From the NCBI GenBank assembly GCA_020444045.1, contig JAHLLS010000018.1, positions 56,123-120,122 on the forward strand: a DNA stretch of 64,000 nucleotides, written 5' to 3'. The notes beneath the pieces were generated by a model. It was not told where the DNA came from. It did not search any database and saw only the letters and a program-made list of their open reading frames with translations. Of the stretch, positions 33,604 through 43,800 are shown piece after piece (position 1 is the first letter of the stretch; each line of letters starts with the position of its first letter). The stretch comes from Deltaproteobacteria bacterium (GTDB lineage: Bacteria; Desulfobacterota; Desulfobacteria; Desulfobacterales; UBA5852). The translations under genes were made by a program, and so were the position numbers.

Positions 33604-35555
33604 GTCAGCATTCCCTTTCGGTATGCATCATGCAGGGCCTTCATCTCCTCGATACGGCACATGATTTCCCGGCCTTGATCGGTATGTTCAATCCGAATTC
33701 GCTGATTGCTGCTTTCAAGGATTTCAGTTGTGCAGTCAATGTCATGGGCCTCCAGGTCGTCGGTATCACTTGCCGTTTTACTTTGATGGGTGGCCAGCAG
33801 CAGCCCCCATGAATTGTAAACCAGGGTGTATCCGGCAATGCCTGTTTTTTTCTGGTAGGCCGGGCAAAACCCCCCATCGATAACGATCAATTTGCCGCCG
33901 GCCTTTAATGGACTCTCTTTTTTTTTGACAATCACCGGCACATGTCCGTTGATAATACGCCCTTCTTCCGGGTTTAAGTCGAAGGTTTGAAGGATTTGCC
34001 GGACGGTCGCTTCATCGTCTCTCAAGGAATAGTATATATTGCGCGGCTCTTTGTGGGTGGCTTGATCTTCAATAAAATATTGTTCAAAAGTTGCCATTTT
34101 TTCTTTGCCAAAAAGAGGCGAACAAGGCCCGCACCATAAGTACCACATGGTCTCCAAACCTTGCTGTTTTTTCGCGGGGTCGTCAGTCGTAAAAGACTGT
34201 CGGACCAGACGCGTGAAAGTATCCATCAAATCCTTTCCGGCGGAAGCGGCATGGTTCTGGTGCAGTGATTTAAACGAACCGTCATCATTCATGGGAATGC
34301 AACCGTGGTAAAGCAGGTTCCCATTGAAAGTTTTATAAATGCTGCCCTTTGCAAAGAGAAAGCGTGCATGCAGCTGCAATTTTTCACTATTCAGAAACGC
34401 CACTTTTAACCGATCGACCACATGTTGTTCGGCAGGTGTTAACGCATAAGGATCTTGAGGTATAACGGTCTGAAAACTTTTGTCGAGCAGAGGATAGATT
34501 CGATTATCTATCTCTATGGTTCCCTGTTCGAAGTCAATTTTATCAAGCAGCAAACGATCCTCGAGTTGGTATTCCAAGCGACGCCTGATGATCTGGGCTT
34601 CCAGCTTGAATTGAATAATCGTGATGGCTTTATGCATCCTGGCCATCAGCATCCGTTCACCCTCTGAATCGTCCTGCTGATTGAACCGCTGCGGCGCAAA
34701 CAATTCACAGGGGTCATCCCCGTATGTTTCGATCGCAAAAGAGGCCAGTGGCAAAAGGCTCACCGCATAACCGTTTTCCAAGGTCTCCATATTTGAATGA
34801 CGCAGGGAGATTCGTATGACACCCGCGATACAGGCCTCACTGCCACCTGCCGCCCCCATCCATAAGATGTCGTGGTTACCCCATTGAATGTCGACACTGT
34901 GATAATCCATTAAGCGATCCACAATGAGATGGGCACCAGGACCGCGATCGTATATATCACCGACAATGTGGAGGTGATCAATGGCCAAACACTGAATGGC
35001 CCTGGCCATCACAACAATAAATGCTTTCGCATGCCCCGTGGAGACAATTGTATCAATCAAGCCTTGATAGTATTCGCACTTATCCGTCAGCATTTCATTT
35101 TCATAGAGCAGCTCTTCAACGAGGCTCTCAAATCTTCCCTCGATCAATCGCCGAACTTTGGAGCGCGGATATTTAGAAGATACTGCGCGTAATACATGAA
35201 TCAGGCGCAACAATGTTTGTTGATACCATTGCTTTTGGTCCTCAGCGGCAGGCAACAAAACGCCTAGCATCGATTCAGGCGTGTAAATCAGGGCACCCAG
35301 CTGGATTTTCTCTTCATCAGACAGCGTATCTTTGAAAATCTCAGCAATCTTGCGCTTGATGGCACCGGAGGCGTGGCTGACCACTTTACAAAAGGCTTCA
35401 TATTCGCCATGAATATCCGAGATGAAGTGCTCCGTTCCCTTGGGCAGTTTGAGCTGGGCCTGCATATTGATGATTGCCTCGGCGACGGTTTCCCGGGACG
35501 GAAACTCTTTAGCCAGGTGTTTCAGATAATGCATATGATCTGGAAATGGTTCCAT
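33600..35555 (-). CDS. fbp: Fructose-1,6-bisphosphatase, class III (Firmicutes type)
   Basis: 651 aa from the ATG at 35555, which follows a GGTGA pairing motif. An in-frame GTG at 35612 would add 19 residues but has no ribosome-binding site. Calcineurin-type metallophosphatase motifs of B. subtilis Fbp are present: LPKGTEHFISDIHGEYEAF, DHLHIVGDIYDRGPG, HSVDIQWGNHDILWMGA, RIINGHVPV and the C-terminal GFCPAYQKKTGIAGYTL. It hydrolyses fructose-1,6-P2 to F6P. Class III is typical of Firmicutes/Bacteroidetes, so its presence in a GC-rich proteobacterial setting supports transfer of the cluster. Together with Pgm/GlgC/GlgA it points to gluconeogenic flux into glycogen. Confidence 0.93.
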   Translation of the reverse strand: MEPFPDHMHYLKHLAKEFPSRETVAEAIINMQAQLKLPKGTEHFISDIHGEYEAFCKVVSHASGAIKRKIAEIFKDTLSDEEKIQLGALIYTPESMLGVLLPAAEDQKQWYQQTLLRLIHVLRAVSSKYPRSKVRRLIEGRFESLVEELLYENEMLTDKCEYYQGLIDTIVSTGHAKAFIVVMARAIQCLAIDHLHIVGDIYDRGPGAHLIVDRLMDYHSVDIQWGNHDILWMGAAGGSEACIAGVIRISLRHSNMETLENGYAVSLLPLASFAIETYGDDPCELFAPQRFNQQDDSEGERMLMARMHKAITIIQFKLEAQIIRRRLEYQLEDRLLLDKIDFEQGTIEIDNRIYPLLDKSFQTVIPQDPYALTPAEQHVVDRLKVAFLNSEKLQLHARFLFAKGSIYKTFNGNLLYHGCIPMNDDGSFKSLHQNHAASAGKDLMDTFTRLVRQSFTTDDPAKKQQGLETMWYLWCGPCSPLFGKEKMATFEQYFIEDQATHKEPRNIYYSLRDDEATVRQILQTFDLNPEEGRIINGHVPVIVKKKESPLKAGGKLIVIDGGFCPAYQKKTGIAGYTLVYNSWGLLLATHQSKTASDTDDLEAHDIDCTTEILESSNQRIRIEHTDQGREIMCRIEEMKALHDAYRKGMLT

Positions 35556-35631
35556 TGGGCTCACCCGCTTTCGATGGCTGGGAGTGTCGATCGAAAAATC
35601 GTACCTATTCACAGGGATAAAATAACCAAGT

Positions 35632-35662
35632 ATTGTAAAGCACGGCCTTGTAAGCGTTCACA
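35632..35662 (-). promoter_or_regulatory. LacI/GalR-type operator with -10 box upstream of fbp
   Basis: TGTAAGCGTTCACA at 35649-35662 matches TGWAANCGNTNWCA at every defined position, as do the two TGTAATCGATTACA sites beside the LacI gene. On the minus strand a TACAAT -10-like hexamer (35632-35637) lies just downstream. The -35 is not clear. It would place the fbp-glgA-pgm-glgB unit under the same regulator. The site is part of the outer arm of a long inverted repeat; the opposite arm carries a 12/14 version. Confidence 0.5.
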
Positions 35663-35758
35663 GGGTGCCGTAGATGCACGGCGCCGGGCATGCAGACGTA
35701 CCTTTTGTACTTCAAATGCCCGGCAACAATGCAGATGCGGTGCCCTGTGAACGCTTAC
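35650..35758. repeat. Long inverted repeat between glgC and fbp (element C)
   Basis: Outer arms are perfect for 16 bp: GTAAGCGTTCACAGGG (35650-35665) and its complement (35743-35758). Inside them are imperfect pairing GGTGCCG.../...CGGTGCC, then GCCGGGCAT/ATGCCCGGC, and a GTAC-CTTTT-GTAC tip, so nearly the whole 109 bp can fold into one hairpin. It lies 7 bp beyond the glgC stop on the minus strand. It may be a mobile palindromic element, an mRNA-processing hairpin, or a cruciform carrying two operators. Confidence 0.85.
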
Positions 35759-35764
35759 GAAAAA

Positions 35765-37015
35765 TCAGATCACTGTATTATCAGAGATAATCGCACTTTT
35801 GGGAACGACCACCAGCCCATCCCGGACCATCCAATTATCATTATCAGAATCGGGCCGATCCGGCATAAAGCGTATCTGGACATTGCGGCCAATACGGGCT
35901 TTCTTGTCAATAATTGCGCTCTCAATAAGCGCGCTATCACCAACCCCTATGTCGGGGCGTCCCAATTGCCTGTTTTCAGCACGTTGTTCTTCAGTTTCGT
36001 AATAGTCAGCCCCCATCATGACAGTATCGCGCATGACCACCTGCGAACCAATGATACTGCGAATTCCAACCACCGAATTGGTGATCTCGGCATCACCAAT
36101 GACACACCCTTCAGCGAGCATTACCTTGGAGATCCTGGCGCCATGAAGCTCTGTGGGCGGAAGGAAGCGCGCATTGGTGTAGACAGGCTGATTGGGAACA
36201 TTCAAGTCGAAGGCCTGGGTGGCAACCAATTTCAAACTCACCTCATAAAAGCGGCGAATGGTGCCGATATCAGCCCAGTAGCCATCGAACACATGCCCCA
36301 TAACCCGATGATCAGATAAAGCTATCGGTATAATGTCGTTACCAAAATCATCACCCGGCGCAGCCAATAGCTCAGACAACAGCGCGGTGGAAAAAACATA
36401 GATTCCCATTGAAGCCATGAAAGGTTTATCTGAACCCGTTGTGCTTTCCAATTCACCCAGGATTTCGGGGTCAGGCTTTTCGGTGAAGCTGATGATTTCG
36501 CCGTCAGGATTCCGCTTGAGAATGCCCAGAGCCGGCGCCTCCTGGGCGTCTACCGGTTGAACCGCCAGCGTAATATCGGCCTTGGTGTCCACATGATATT
36601 GCACAAATTTACGATAATTCATCCGGTAAAGATGATCGCCAGCCAGGATGATGACATATTTGGTGCCTGAGCTTTTAATCTCAACCAGTTGCTGCCGGAC
36701 CGCATCAGCCGTGCCTTGATACCAGCCTTTACTCGAAGGCGTCTGCTCTGCCGCCAGGACCTGCACCCAACCATCGGTAAACATATCCCGCCGATAAGTC
36801 CGGAAAATGTGGCGATGGAGCGACACCGAGTTGTACTGAGTCAAAATGGCGATTTTATCAATGCCGGAATGCAAACAGTTACTGACAGGAATATCGATCA
36901 ATCGGTATTTACCGGCAAACGGAACAGCTGGTTTTGACCGTTTCTGGGTTAATGGATAAAGCCGGCTGCCGCGCCCCCCGCCCATAATCAAACCCAAAAC
37001 ATCTTTCATTATCAT
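35765..37015 (-). CDS. glgC: Glucose-1-phosphate adenylyltransferase (ADP-glucose pyrophosphorylase)
   Basis: 416 aa. N-terminal nucleotidyltransferase: LGLIMGGGRGSRLYPLTQKRSKPAVPFAGKYRLIDIPVSNC, WYQGTADAVRQ, ILAGDHLYRM, EKP (sugar-phosphate Lys) and GYWADIGTI. C-terminal left-handed beta-helix allosteric domain: SKVMLAEGCVIGDAEITNSVVGIRS. It makes ADP-glucose from ATP and glucose-1-P, the committed step of glycogen synthesis. GAGG lies 9 nt before the ATG. It starts 24 bp after gap on the same strand. Confidence 0.96.
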   Translation of the reverse strand: MIMKDVLGLIMGGGRGSRLYPLTQKRSKPAVPFAGKYRLIDIPVSNCLHSGIDKIAILTQYNSVSLHRHIFRTYRRDMFTDGWVQVLAAEQTPSSKGWYQGTADAVRQQLVEIKSSGTKYVIILAGDHLYRMNYRKFVQYHVDTKADITLAVQPVDAQEAPALGILKRNPDGEIISFTEKPDPEILGELESTTGSDKPFMASMGIYVFSTALLSELLAAPGDDFGNDIIPIALSDHRVMGHVFDGYWADIGTIRRFYEVSLKLVATQAFDLNVPNQPVYTNARFLPPTELHGARISKVMLAEGCVIGDAEITNSVVGIRSIIGSQVVMRDTVMMGADYYETEEQRAENRQLGRPDIGVGDSALIESAIIDKKARIGRNVQIRFMPDRPDSDNDNWMVRDGLVVVPKSAIISDNTVI

Positions 37016-37039
37016 TGTTGGCTACCTCGTTGGATGCGC

Positions 37040-38059
37040 TTACTTCATTAAACTTCCCAAATGGTCTAACGTTCTGATTAATTGGCTAACATAGCTCATT
37101 TCATTGTCATACCAGGATACAACTCTAACCTCATAAATATTGGTTCCACAACGTTGCGCAAGTGTTTGGGTACTATCGAAAAGGGAACCATAGCTCATAC
37201 CAATTGTATCGCTTGACACCAGTTCCTCGTCAGAATATCCAAAGGATTCATCTGAAGCCTTTTTCATGGCTTCATTGATCCCTTCAACACTTACAGAGTC
37301 GGTCTCATCTTTTAACGTCGCATCGAGAATGGTGATGGAACCGGAAGGGACTGGAACGCGTTGTGCCGATCCAATCAGCTTTCCGTCAAGTTCGGGAATG
37401 ACAAGACCGATCGCTTTCGCAGCGCCGGTTGAATTAGGGACAATGTTAATGGCACCGGCCCTTGCACGACGAAAATCACCTTTACGATGCGGCCCATCAA
37501 CAATCATCTGGTCGCCCGTATAGGCATGAATTGTTGTCATGAAGCCGGTTCTCAGCTCACGATACTCATTCAATGCTTTTGCCATAGGAGCAAGGCAATT
37601 GGTTGTGCAGGATGCGCCAGAGACAATGAGATCTTCCTTTTTCAGTGTACGATGATTGACGCCATAAACAATGGTTGGAAGGTCACTGCCTGCAGGAGCT
37701 GAAATAAGAACCCTCTTTGCACCTGCATCGATATGCGCCTGGCTTTTTGCTTTTGAGCAGAAAAATCCGGTACATTCTAAAACAATGTCCACCCCAAGGG
37801 TGCCCCAGGGAAGATTCTTCGGATCTGGATCTTTATAAACTCTGATTTTCTTTCCATCAATGATAAGAGAGCCCTCATCACAATCGACAGTATGTCCTGA
37901 AAAACGGCCCTGAACACTGTCATACTTCAGAAGATGAGCAAGCATCTTTGGATCTGTTAAATCATTAATTGCCATTACTTCAAAACGATCATCTCCGAAA
38001 ATTTTTCGAAATGTAAGTCTTCCTATTCTACCGAAACCATTGATAGCAATTTTAAGCAT
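37040..38059 (-). CDS. gap: Glyceraldehyde-3-phosphate dehydrogenase, type I
   Basis: 339 aa. NAD site [19 protein letters not shown], catalytic loop [17 protein letters not shown] (nucleophilic Cys), [29 protein letters not shown] and C-terminal [13 protein letters not shown]. It oxidises glyceraldehyde-3-P to 1,3-bisphosphoglycerate. GGAGG lies 7 nt before the ATG. Within the cluster it sits between the sugar-entry genes and glgC. This suggests a catabolic lower-glycolysis step carried with the sugar module rather than the housekeeping copy. Confidence 0.96.
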   Translation of the reverse strand: MLKIAINGFGRIGRLTFRKIFGDDRFEVMAINDLTDPKMLAHLLKYDSVQGRFSGHTVDCDEGSLIIDGKKIRVYKDPDPKNLPWGTLGVDIVLECTGFFCSKAKSQAHIDAGAKRVLISAPAGSDLPTIVYGVNHRTLKKEDLIVSGASCTTNCLAPMAKALNEYRELRTGFMTTIHAYTGDQMIVDGPHRKGDFRRARAGAINIVPNSTGAAKAIGLVIPELDGKLIGSAQRVPVPSGSITILDATLKDETDSVSVEGINEAMKKASDESFGYSDEELVSSDTIGMSYGSLFDSTQTLAQRCGTNIYEVRVVSWYDNEMSYVSQLIRTLDHLGSLMK

Positions 38060-38117
38060 AATACTTCCTCCAATTAGATTTATTAGGTGAAGCCGCGGAT
38101 GGCGTCTGTTTAAAAAT

Positions 38118-39047
38118 TCACACTTCAGACAATGAAACTTGGCTCAATAGCTTGTTAACCTGGGCCAGGGATCCCACCGATGTGCCTTTTTGGCTGGCGG
38201 TCGCAGCACCGCAGGCAATCCCTTTGCACAACGCATCCTGCATGCTGTCCCCCTGACTGAGGCCCCAGACAATGCCGGCAACCATTGAATCTCCAGCACC
38301 AATGGGGTTGGCCGCAACTATTTTGGGACTGGCAGCCATCCACGCCTTCCCGTCATCGACCAGCACGGCGCCCTCTTTTCCAAGAGAGATAATCACACTG
38401 GCAGGTCCCATGGCGGAAATTGCTTTGCCGACTGCTGAGATCTCTGCAGGTGTGTTGACAGGTAGCCCGGTAAGCGCGTGTGCTTCTTCATCGTTGGGTT
38501 TGACCAGCAGGGGTTTGGCGGCGCAGTTTTGACGCAGGGCCTCATCGCTGGTATCCAGAAATACTTTTGCTCCAGCTGACTGGATGATGGTAATCAGTTC
38601 AGTATAGTAGCGTGGTTCCACTCCCGGCGGCAGACTGCCGGCCAGTATCCACCAGTCTCCTGCCTGCACCCGTTCACCTATCTTTTGTGCCAGTTGCGCA
38701 AGATCTGTTTCAGTAATGGTCGGCCCCGGTTCATTGACCTTCACGTATTGTCCATTTTTAGCGCTGACAATGGAGACATTGGTGCGGGTTTCTCCCTCAA
38801 CCCGGACAAAGTCGGTCTCAATCCCCAGGGACTGGAGCTTATCGGCAAGCATTTCGCCACTCTTTCCGCCGGCAAAGCCCAGGGCCACACTTGAGATGCC
38901 AAGTGATTGAAGCATGCGGGCGACATTAAACCCCTTTCCGCCGCAGTCTACACGCCAATCCGAGGCCCGCAGAACGGTGTCAAAAGCAATCTCGGCAACT
39001 GTCAATTCCCGGTCAACTGCTGGATTGAGCGTTACAGTGAATATCAT
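38118..39047 (-). CDS. PfkB-family sugar-phosphate kinase (FruK/LacC type)
   Basis: 309 aa from the ATG at 39047, with AAGGAG 7 nt upstream; the longer open frame overlaps the upstream gene and is not kinase-like. Motifs of the 1-phosphofructokinase/tagatose-6-P kinase branch: [51 protein letters not shown] and the anion hole/catalytic base [14 protein letters not shown] (Asp). It phosphorylates a ketohexose phosphate to the bisphosphate. If the PTS imports mannitol and the adjacent dehydrogenase makes fructose-6-P, this would act as the 6-phosphofructokinase; sequence alone suggests fructose-1-P or tagatose-6-P. Confidence 0.85.
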   Translation of the reverse strand: MIFTVTLNPAVDRELTVAEIAFDTVLRASDWRVDCGGKGFNVARMLQSLGISSVALGFAGGKSGEMLADKLQSLGIETDFVRVEGETRTNVSIVSAKNGQYVKVNEPGPTITETDLAQLAQKIGERVQAGDWWILAGSLPPGVEPRYYTELITIIQSAGAKVFLDTSDEALRQNCAAKPLLVKPNDEEAHALTGLPVNTPAEISAVGKAISAMGPASVIISLGKEGAVLVDDGKAWMAASPKIVAANPIGAGDSMVAGIVWGLSQGDSMQDALCKGIACGAATASQKGTSVGSLAQVNKLLSQVSLSEV

Positions 39048-39051
39048 CATC

Positions 39052-40788
39052 TCACTCCTTCCAGTATTTTTCAAAAAGCGCTTCTTCAGCTTCTTTCGTC
39101 CACATGTTGCCCGGTTCAAGTTTCTCAGCAATATCAGGATGGATTTTGTGGAGATCATCGAGCCCAATGAGCGGCAAATCCGGGAATTGCGGGAAAATAA
39201 TAATCTTGCCCGCATAGCGACCATCGATCATCGCCTGAATACCCTCTTTGGCAACATTCATTCCGCCAATGGCGCCAACGCTGCGCCCAGGATTCAGGCT
39301 GCCTTTTGCGGACTGGTTCAACACCTGAAACTGATCGCCCAGGGTGAGGCCGGAGGTGCCGGTATATTGGGCATTGCTCATATACACCGTGCTAAGGTTC
39401 AAATGGGCCTTTGTTCCGTTGGGGACACCTGCAAAAAAGACCAGCATGCCATCCTTATGCATCAAGGTATCGGCCTCGGCCATGACCGCAGCGATAGGTA
39501 CGCTGACAACCACATCCTCGGCACCCTGTCCACCGGTTGCTTCCATGACGAAATCGTGGAGTGATTGCTCGCTTGTCTGGGGGTTAAAGGTCAACAATTC
39601 GCAATTATTACTGGCTGCCAGGGGACCAAAGCGTTCCTTAAGAGCAGCCAGCCTCAGGTCACTGACCTCAGTGGCGATAACCTTGCTTGGCCCGTTGGGT
39701 AGCTCGATGGCTCTTTGCACATGCATTTGCCCCATTGGTCCGCCGGCACCGACAAAAACGCTTGTCCCACCCGCTGTCAGTTCACAACGGTTTCGTTTTT
39801 CGCCATAAGACGCCCCGATATCGGGTCCCTGGCAGCCGATAAAGGCGATATAATCATAGTGGAGACGTCCAACATCTGCATTGACCAGACCGTCCAGTGG
39901 CGTCTGCCCCACGAGATTCAAGGTTCCCCTGCGAATGATATAGCCGGCAACATCACCGACAAGTTCCGCCGACCGGGGGTCGAGCATGACAATATCATCG
40001 AAACCGTTGCCATCCGTGAATTCAGCAGCGAGCGCTTTATATTGATCCGGGCTGAGACCGTTGCGTACCACAACCGTTGCCGAGGTTTGTGCAGCAAGAT
40101 TTGCCACACTTTCCGGAACATCGGTTAGAATAATGGTTCCCGGCGCGGTAAGGCCTGCGGAAAAACGATATTCCCGTTCATCTCCGTCCCGGCCGATGAT
40201 CCACATAACCCCGCCTTCCTTCGGTTCAAGACGTCTTCGTTGGGTATAGGAGGCGAGGACGCAGCCCCAGGGCTCAAGAAGAGAGGCCTCGGCATAGCCC
40301 ATGTCGCCGGTTATCGGCAGCAGACAGGCACCTTCGTCTGTTTCCAGCATCTCCGGTCCGATCAAGTGATATTGAATAAGGCCACCGGGGATCGTATATC
40401 CATACGCTGTACTCTTACCGTTCTGGTATATATCAGGCTGTACCGCAACGCGCTGGCCGGCGCTGTATTTTCCCTGCAGTTCCTCTCCCACCTCAACAAT
40501 GGTGAGAGCCGCTTCATGGCCAAGCCGGGTCGGCTCCTTTGTGAGATCCCGATTGTACAGTTTGGGGTGGTCTTTCCCCATCCGGATCAGTTTTACGTCG
40601 GAGAAACAGAGCCCTACACTGTCAACACGTACAAGCATCTGGTTTCGTCCTGGCTTCGGCACCGGTAAATGCTCAGGTTTACCTTCTTTGCCTATATTTT
40701 CTTCACCGGCTCCATACATATTCCATACCCAGGTTTTTTCAGGTGGGGTAATTTTTTCTGATTGGTATTTCTTATATTGTGATGTCAC
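39052..40788 (-). CDS. Zinc-type MDR polyol/polyol-phosphate dehydrogenase (long form)
   Basis: 578 aa from a GTG with GGAGG 6 nt upstream, much longer than standard zinc alcohol dehydrogenases (~350). The catalytic zinc ligands of the sorbitol-dehydrogenase group are present: Cys61 (GLCFSD), His91-Glu92 (LGHEA) and Glu172 (LEPWGC). The nucleotide-binding motif VFVGAGGPMGQMH comes late, after a ~150-residue insertion. It resembles MDR sugar-phosphate reductases such as SorE. Between a mannitol-type PTS and a PfkB kinase it most likely oxidises mannitol-1-phosphate (or glucitol-6-P) to a ketose phosphate, replacing the unrelated MtlD. Its stop lies 4 bp from the kinase start. Confidence 0.75.
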   Translation of the reverse strand: MTSQYKKYQSEKITPPEKTWVWNMYGAGEENIGKEGKPEHLPVPKPGRNQMLVRVDSVGLCFSDVKLIRMGKDHPKLYNRDLTKEPTRLGHEAALTIVEVGEELQGKYSAGQRVAVQPDIYQNGKSTAYGYTIPGGLIQYHLIGPEMLETDEGACLLPITGDMGYAEASLLEPWGCVLASYTQRRRLEPKEGGVMWIIGRDGDEREYRFSAGLTAPGTIILTDVPESVANLAAQTSATVVVRNGLSPDQYKALAAEFTDGNGFDDIVMLDPRSAELVGDVAGYIIRRGTLNLVGQTPLDGLVNADVGRLHYDYIAFIGCQGPDIGASYGEKRNRCELTAGGTSVFVGAGGPMGQMHVQRAIELPNGPSKVIATEVSDLRLAALKERFGPLAASNNCELLTFNPQTSEQSLHDFVMEATGGQGAEDVVVSVPIAAVMAEADTLMHKDGMLVFFAGVPNGTKAHLNLSTVYMSNAQYTGTSGLTLGDQFQVLNQSAKGSLNPGRSVGAIGGMNVAKEGIQAMIDGRYAGKIIIFPQFPDLPLIGLDDLHKIHPDIAEKLEPGNMWTKEAEEALFEKYWKE

Positions 40789-40820
40789 GATTGCCTCCTT
40801 TGAGTGTTTAAATGATGCTG

Positions 40821-43800
40821 CTACAACAGATCGTCGTTCGTTTTATACAACGCCATAACGGCTTCTGAACTTTCCATTTGCAATGCTTTATTCGCTTTCG
40901 CTTGTAATTTACGATAACTCACCGCGCGGATAATATTTTTCACCGCCCCCACATTGGCTGGGCTGACTGACAGTTCAGTCACGCCCAACCCGACCAGCAG
41001 TGTCGCGAGACTAGGATTCGCGGCCGCATTACCGCATACACCAACCCACTTACCATGAGCCTGTGCGGCTCTTACCGTCAGCTCAACCATTTTCACCAAT
41101 GCAGGATGGTAACTGTCAGCTTCAGAGCAAAGATCAGGATGCAGGCGATCTATAGCCAACGCGTACTGCGTTAAGTCATTGGAACCGATGGAGAAGAAAT
41201 CCACTTCTTTGGCCAAATGCTCCGCAACCATCACTGCGGATGGTACCTCGATCATAATACCAAGGGGCAACTGAGGCGCGTTTAACTGCAACCGAATTCT
41301 TTCGGCAATATCCCGCGCTTTTCTCCACTCCGACATTCTGCCAATCATCGGAAACATAATGTGCAGTCCGGTCGAGCCGGTTGTCTCTTTCTGCCAGGTT
41401 GCCGTTTGGTAAATGGCTTCCAGTTGGCGTTTGAATATGTCTTCATATTTAAACGACAGACGAATCCCTCGCATACCCAGGAATGGGTTATCTTCATGAG
41501 GCATATGCAGCCAGGACACAGGCTTGTCTCCGCCAATATCCACCGTGCGCACGACCAACTGACGACTGCCAAGTTCTTTGATGATGGCTTTTAAGGCATC
41601 GCATTGCTTTTCAATGGGGGGTTCTGTTGTTGACGCCTCAAAAAGAAACTCAGTCCTCAACAACCCAACACCTTCGCCACCATCGTCTATAACAAGTTTC
41701 GCGTCTTCCGGTTTGGCGATATTGCATACGACATCGATGTGGTGACCATCCAACGTTTCAGCAGCCTTATGTTTTTGTCTATCTTCTGCTGTGCGGATCT
41801 GTTCCCACTGCTCAATCCATTTCAGTCCATTTTTCTGTGTTGCTTCATCCGGATCAACATAAATGGACGATGCCTGTGGATCGACAATAATCAATTCACC
41901 GTTCTCAATGTCTGCAAGCGTTCCATCGCCCAAGCCAACCACTGCTGGAATTCCCAGGGCTCGGGCAAGAATCGCCATATGACTGTTGGGACCGCCAAGC
42001 TCTGTACAGATGCCGCGCACCTTCAGACCATACAATCCGGCTGTTTGAGAAGGTGTTAGATCTTTTGCCATCAAAATGAAATCAGTTTCTGGATAAGTAA
42101 CTGCTGAAACTGCGGGTACCATCAAAGCCACTACCCGATCACGCACATCAATGAGATCTGCAATCCTTGCCCTCAGGCGCTCGTTGTCAACTGCTTTTAG
42201 TGACCCAACCTGCTTTTCAATCGCTTGATGAAAAGCCCAGGCGGCGGTTTTACCGTTTACAATGAATTTTTCACTGTCGGTTAATACCAGTTCATCCTGC
42301 AGCAATTGCTTCTGAGCATGCAAAATGGCGGCTTCATTTGGCGCCCTGCTTTGCAGGTTGGCTTTCAGTTTATCCAGTTGCAGGGCAGCCTCGGTCAGGG
42401 CAGTGCTAAAAAGTTTGGCTTCCGCTTTGGGATCTTGTGCCTCCTCCTCATATCTCATCTTTCCTGCCTGCAATCGAAATGCAGGTGCCATTGTAACACC
42501 CGGTGATGCCGCAGACCCTTTTAACGTTAAACGACACTGAACATCGGGCAGAGCTGATAAAACGGTCAGAGGATTATAAGACGCATTCGCCTGTTCCTCT
42601 TCATTATCCAGCCCTTCACGAATCATCGCAGCCAGAAATTGAACGGCCTGTTCGGCCTCAGGCCCTTCAGCGGAAATTGTCAGAACATCGCCATGACTCG
42701 CGCCCATGGACAAAAGTGATGCCATGGATTTAGCAGTTGCTGTCCTCTGATCGTTTCGAATGCGGATCTCGGTTCCTGAAAATTTTACAGCCTGTTCTGC
42801 AATCAAGCTGGCGGGGCGGGCATGCATACCCTGGGCATCAACAACCTGTGTCTGTGCGACAACTGAATAATCTTCCAGCTGTATCGGTGCAGCCTCTGCC
42901 TTTGCATTCAACGCCTGCAGAATATCATTTTTATGGGTTGTGGTGGCCAGTCGTTCGGCTACTGCCTCATCCATGACCACATTGGTCAGTCGCTGAAGCA
43001 GGCTTAAATGATCCTTGCCTTTGGCGGCAATTCCGACGATCAAGCGAGCCACATCTCCCTTGGCATTCCAGACGACACCCCCAGGTGCCTGCACAATAAA
43101 AACACCAGTTTTTATAACCTGCTCTTTTGCTTCATTGACACCGTGTGGGATAGCGGCCCCATTAATCAGATAGGTGCTGACTTTTTCTTCACGCGCAGTG
43201 AGTGCATCTAGATAGTCTCCACGAACGAGGCCCAACGAGGATAGGTTCTCTGAAATCAGTCCGAGTACCTCGTTTTTCGTTGTTACTTGAGCGTTTAACA
43301 AAATTTGTTGCGAGCTGACCGTCAAAGTATCTTCCGCGACAGTATCTTGCTCAGCAGCTCCAATATCTTGCTCTGCTGGTGGTTGAACAATTCTGGCTAC
43401 CAGGTCATCGTAAAAGCTTGCGTCCATGAAGTTATCGATGCTCAAGTGCTGGGCGTTTGGCAATTTGGCCCGAGCGCGATCAGTCAATTCATTTTGGGTA
43501 ATGACGATATCCGCATCTATCAGATCATTAATAGCTGCGTTGGTAACCTCAATTTTTAGGCCAGCATCATTAACTTTGCCACGCAATACCGTTGCTCCCA
43601 TGGCGGAAGATCCCATGCCGGCATCGCAAGCCACGACAATGGATCGAACACTTCCTGGCACGACGGGGGACGCCTGCCCTTTTGCAGCAGACTTGCTTGC
43701 GGCAACTGCAGCTTTGGCGGCTTCCAGGTCATCACTTTCCGAAGCATCTTTGCGAATGATGACTGCTCCAATGACAAACGAAGTGAGAGCGGAAAGCGCA

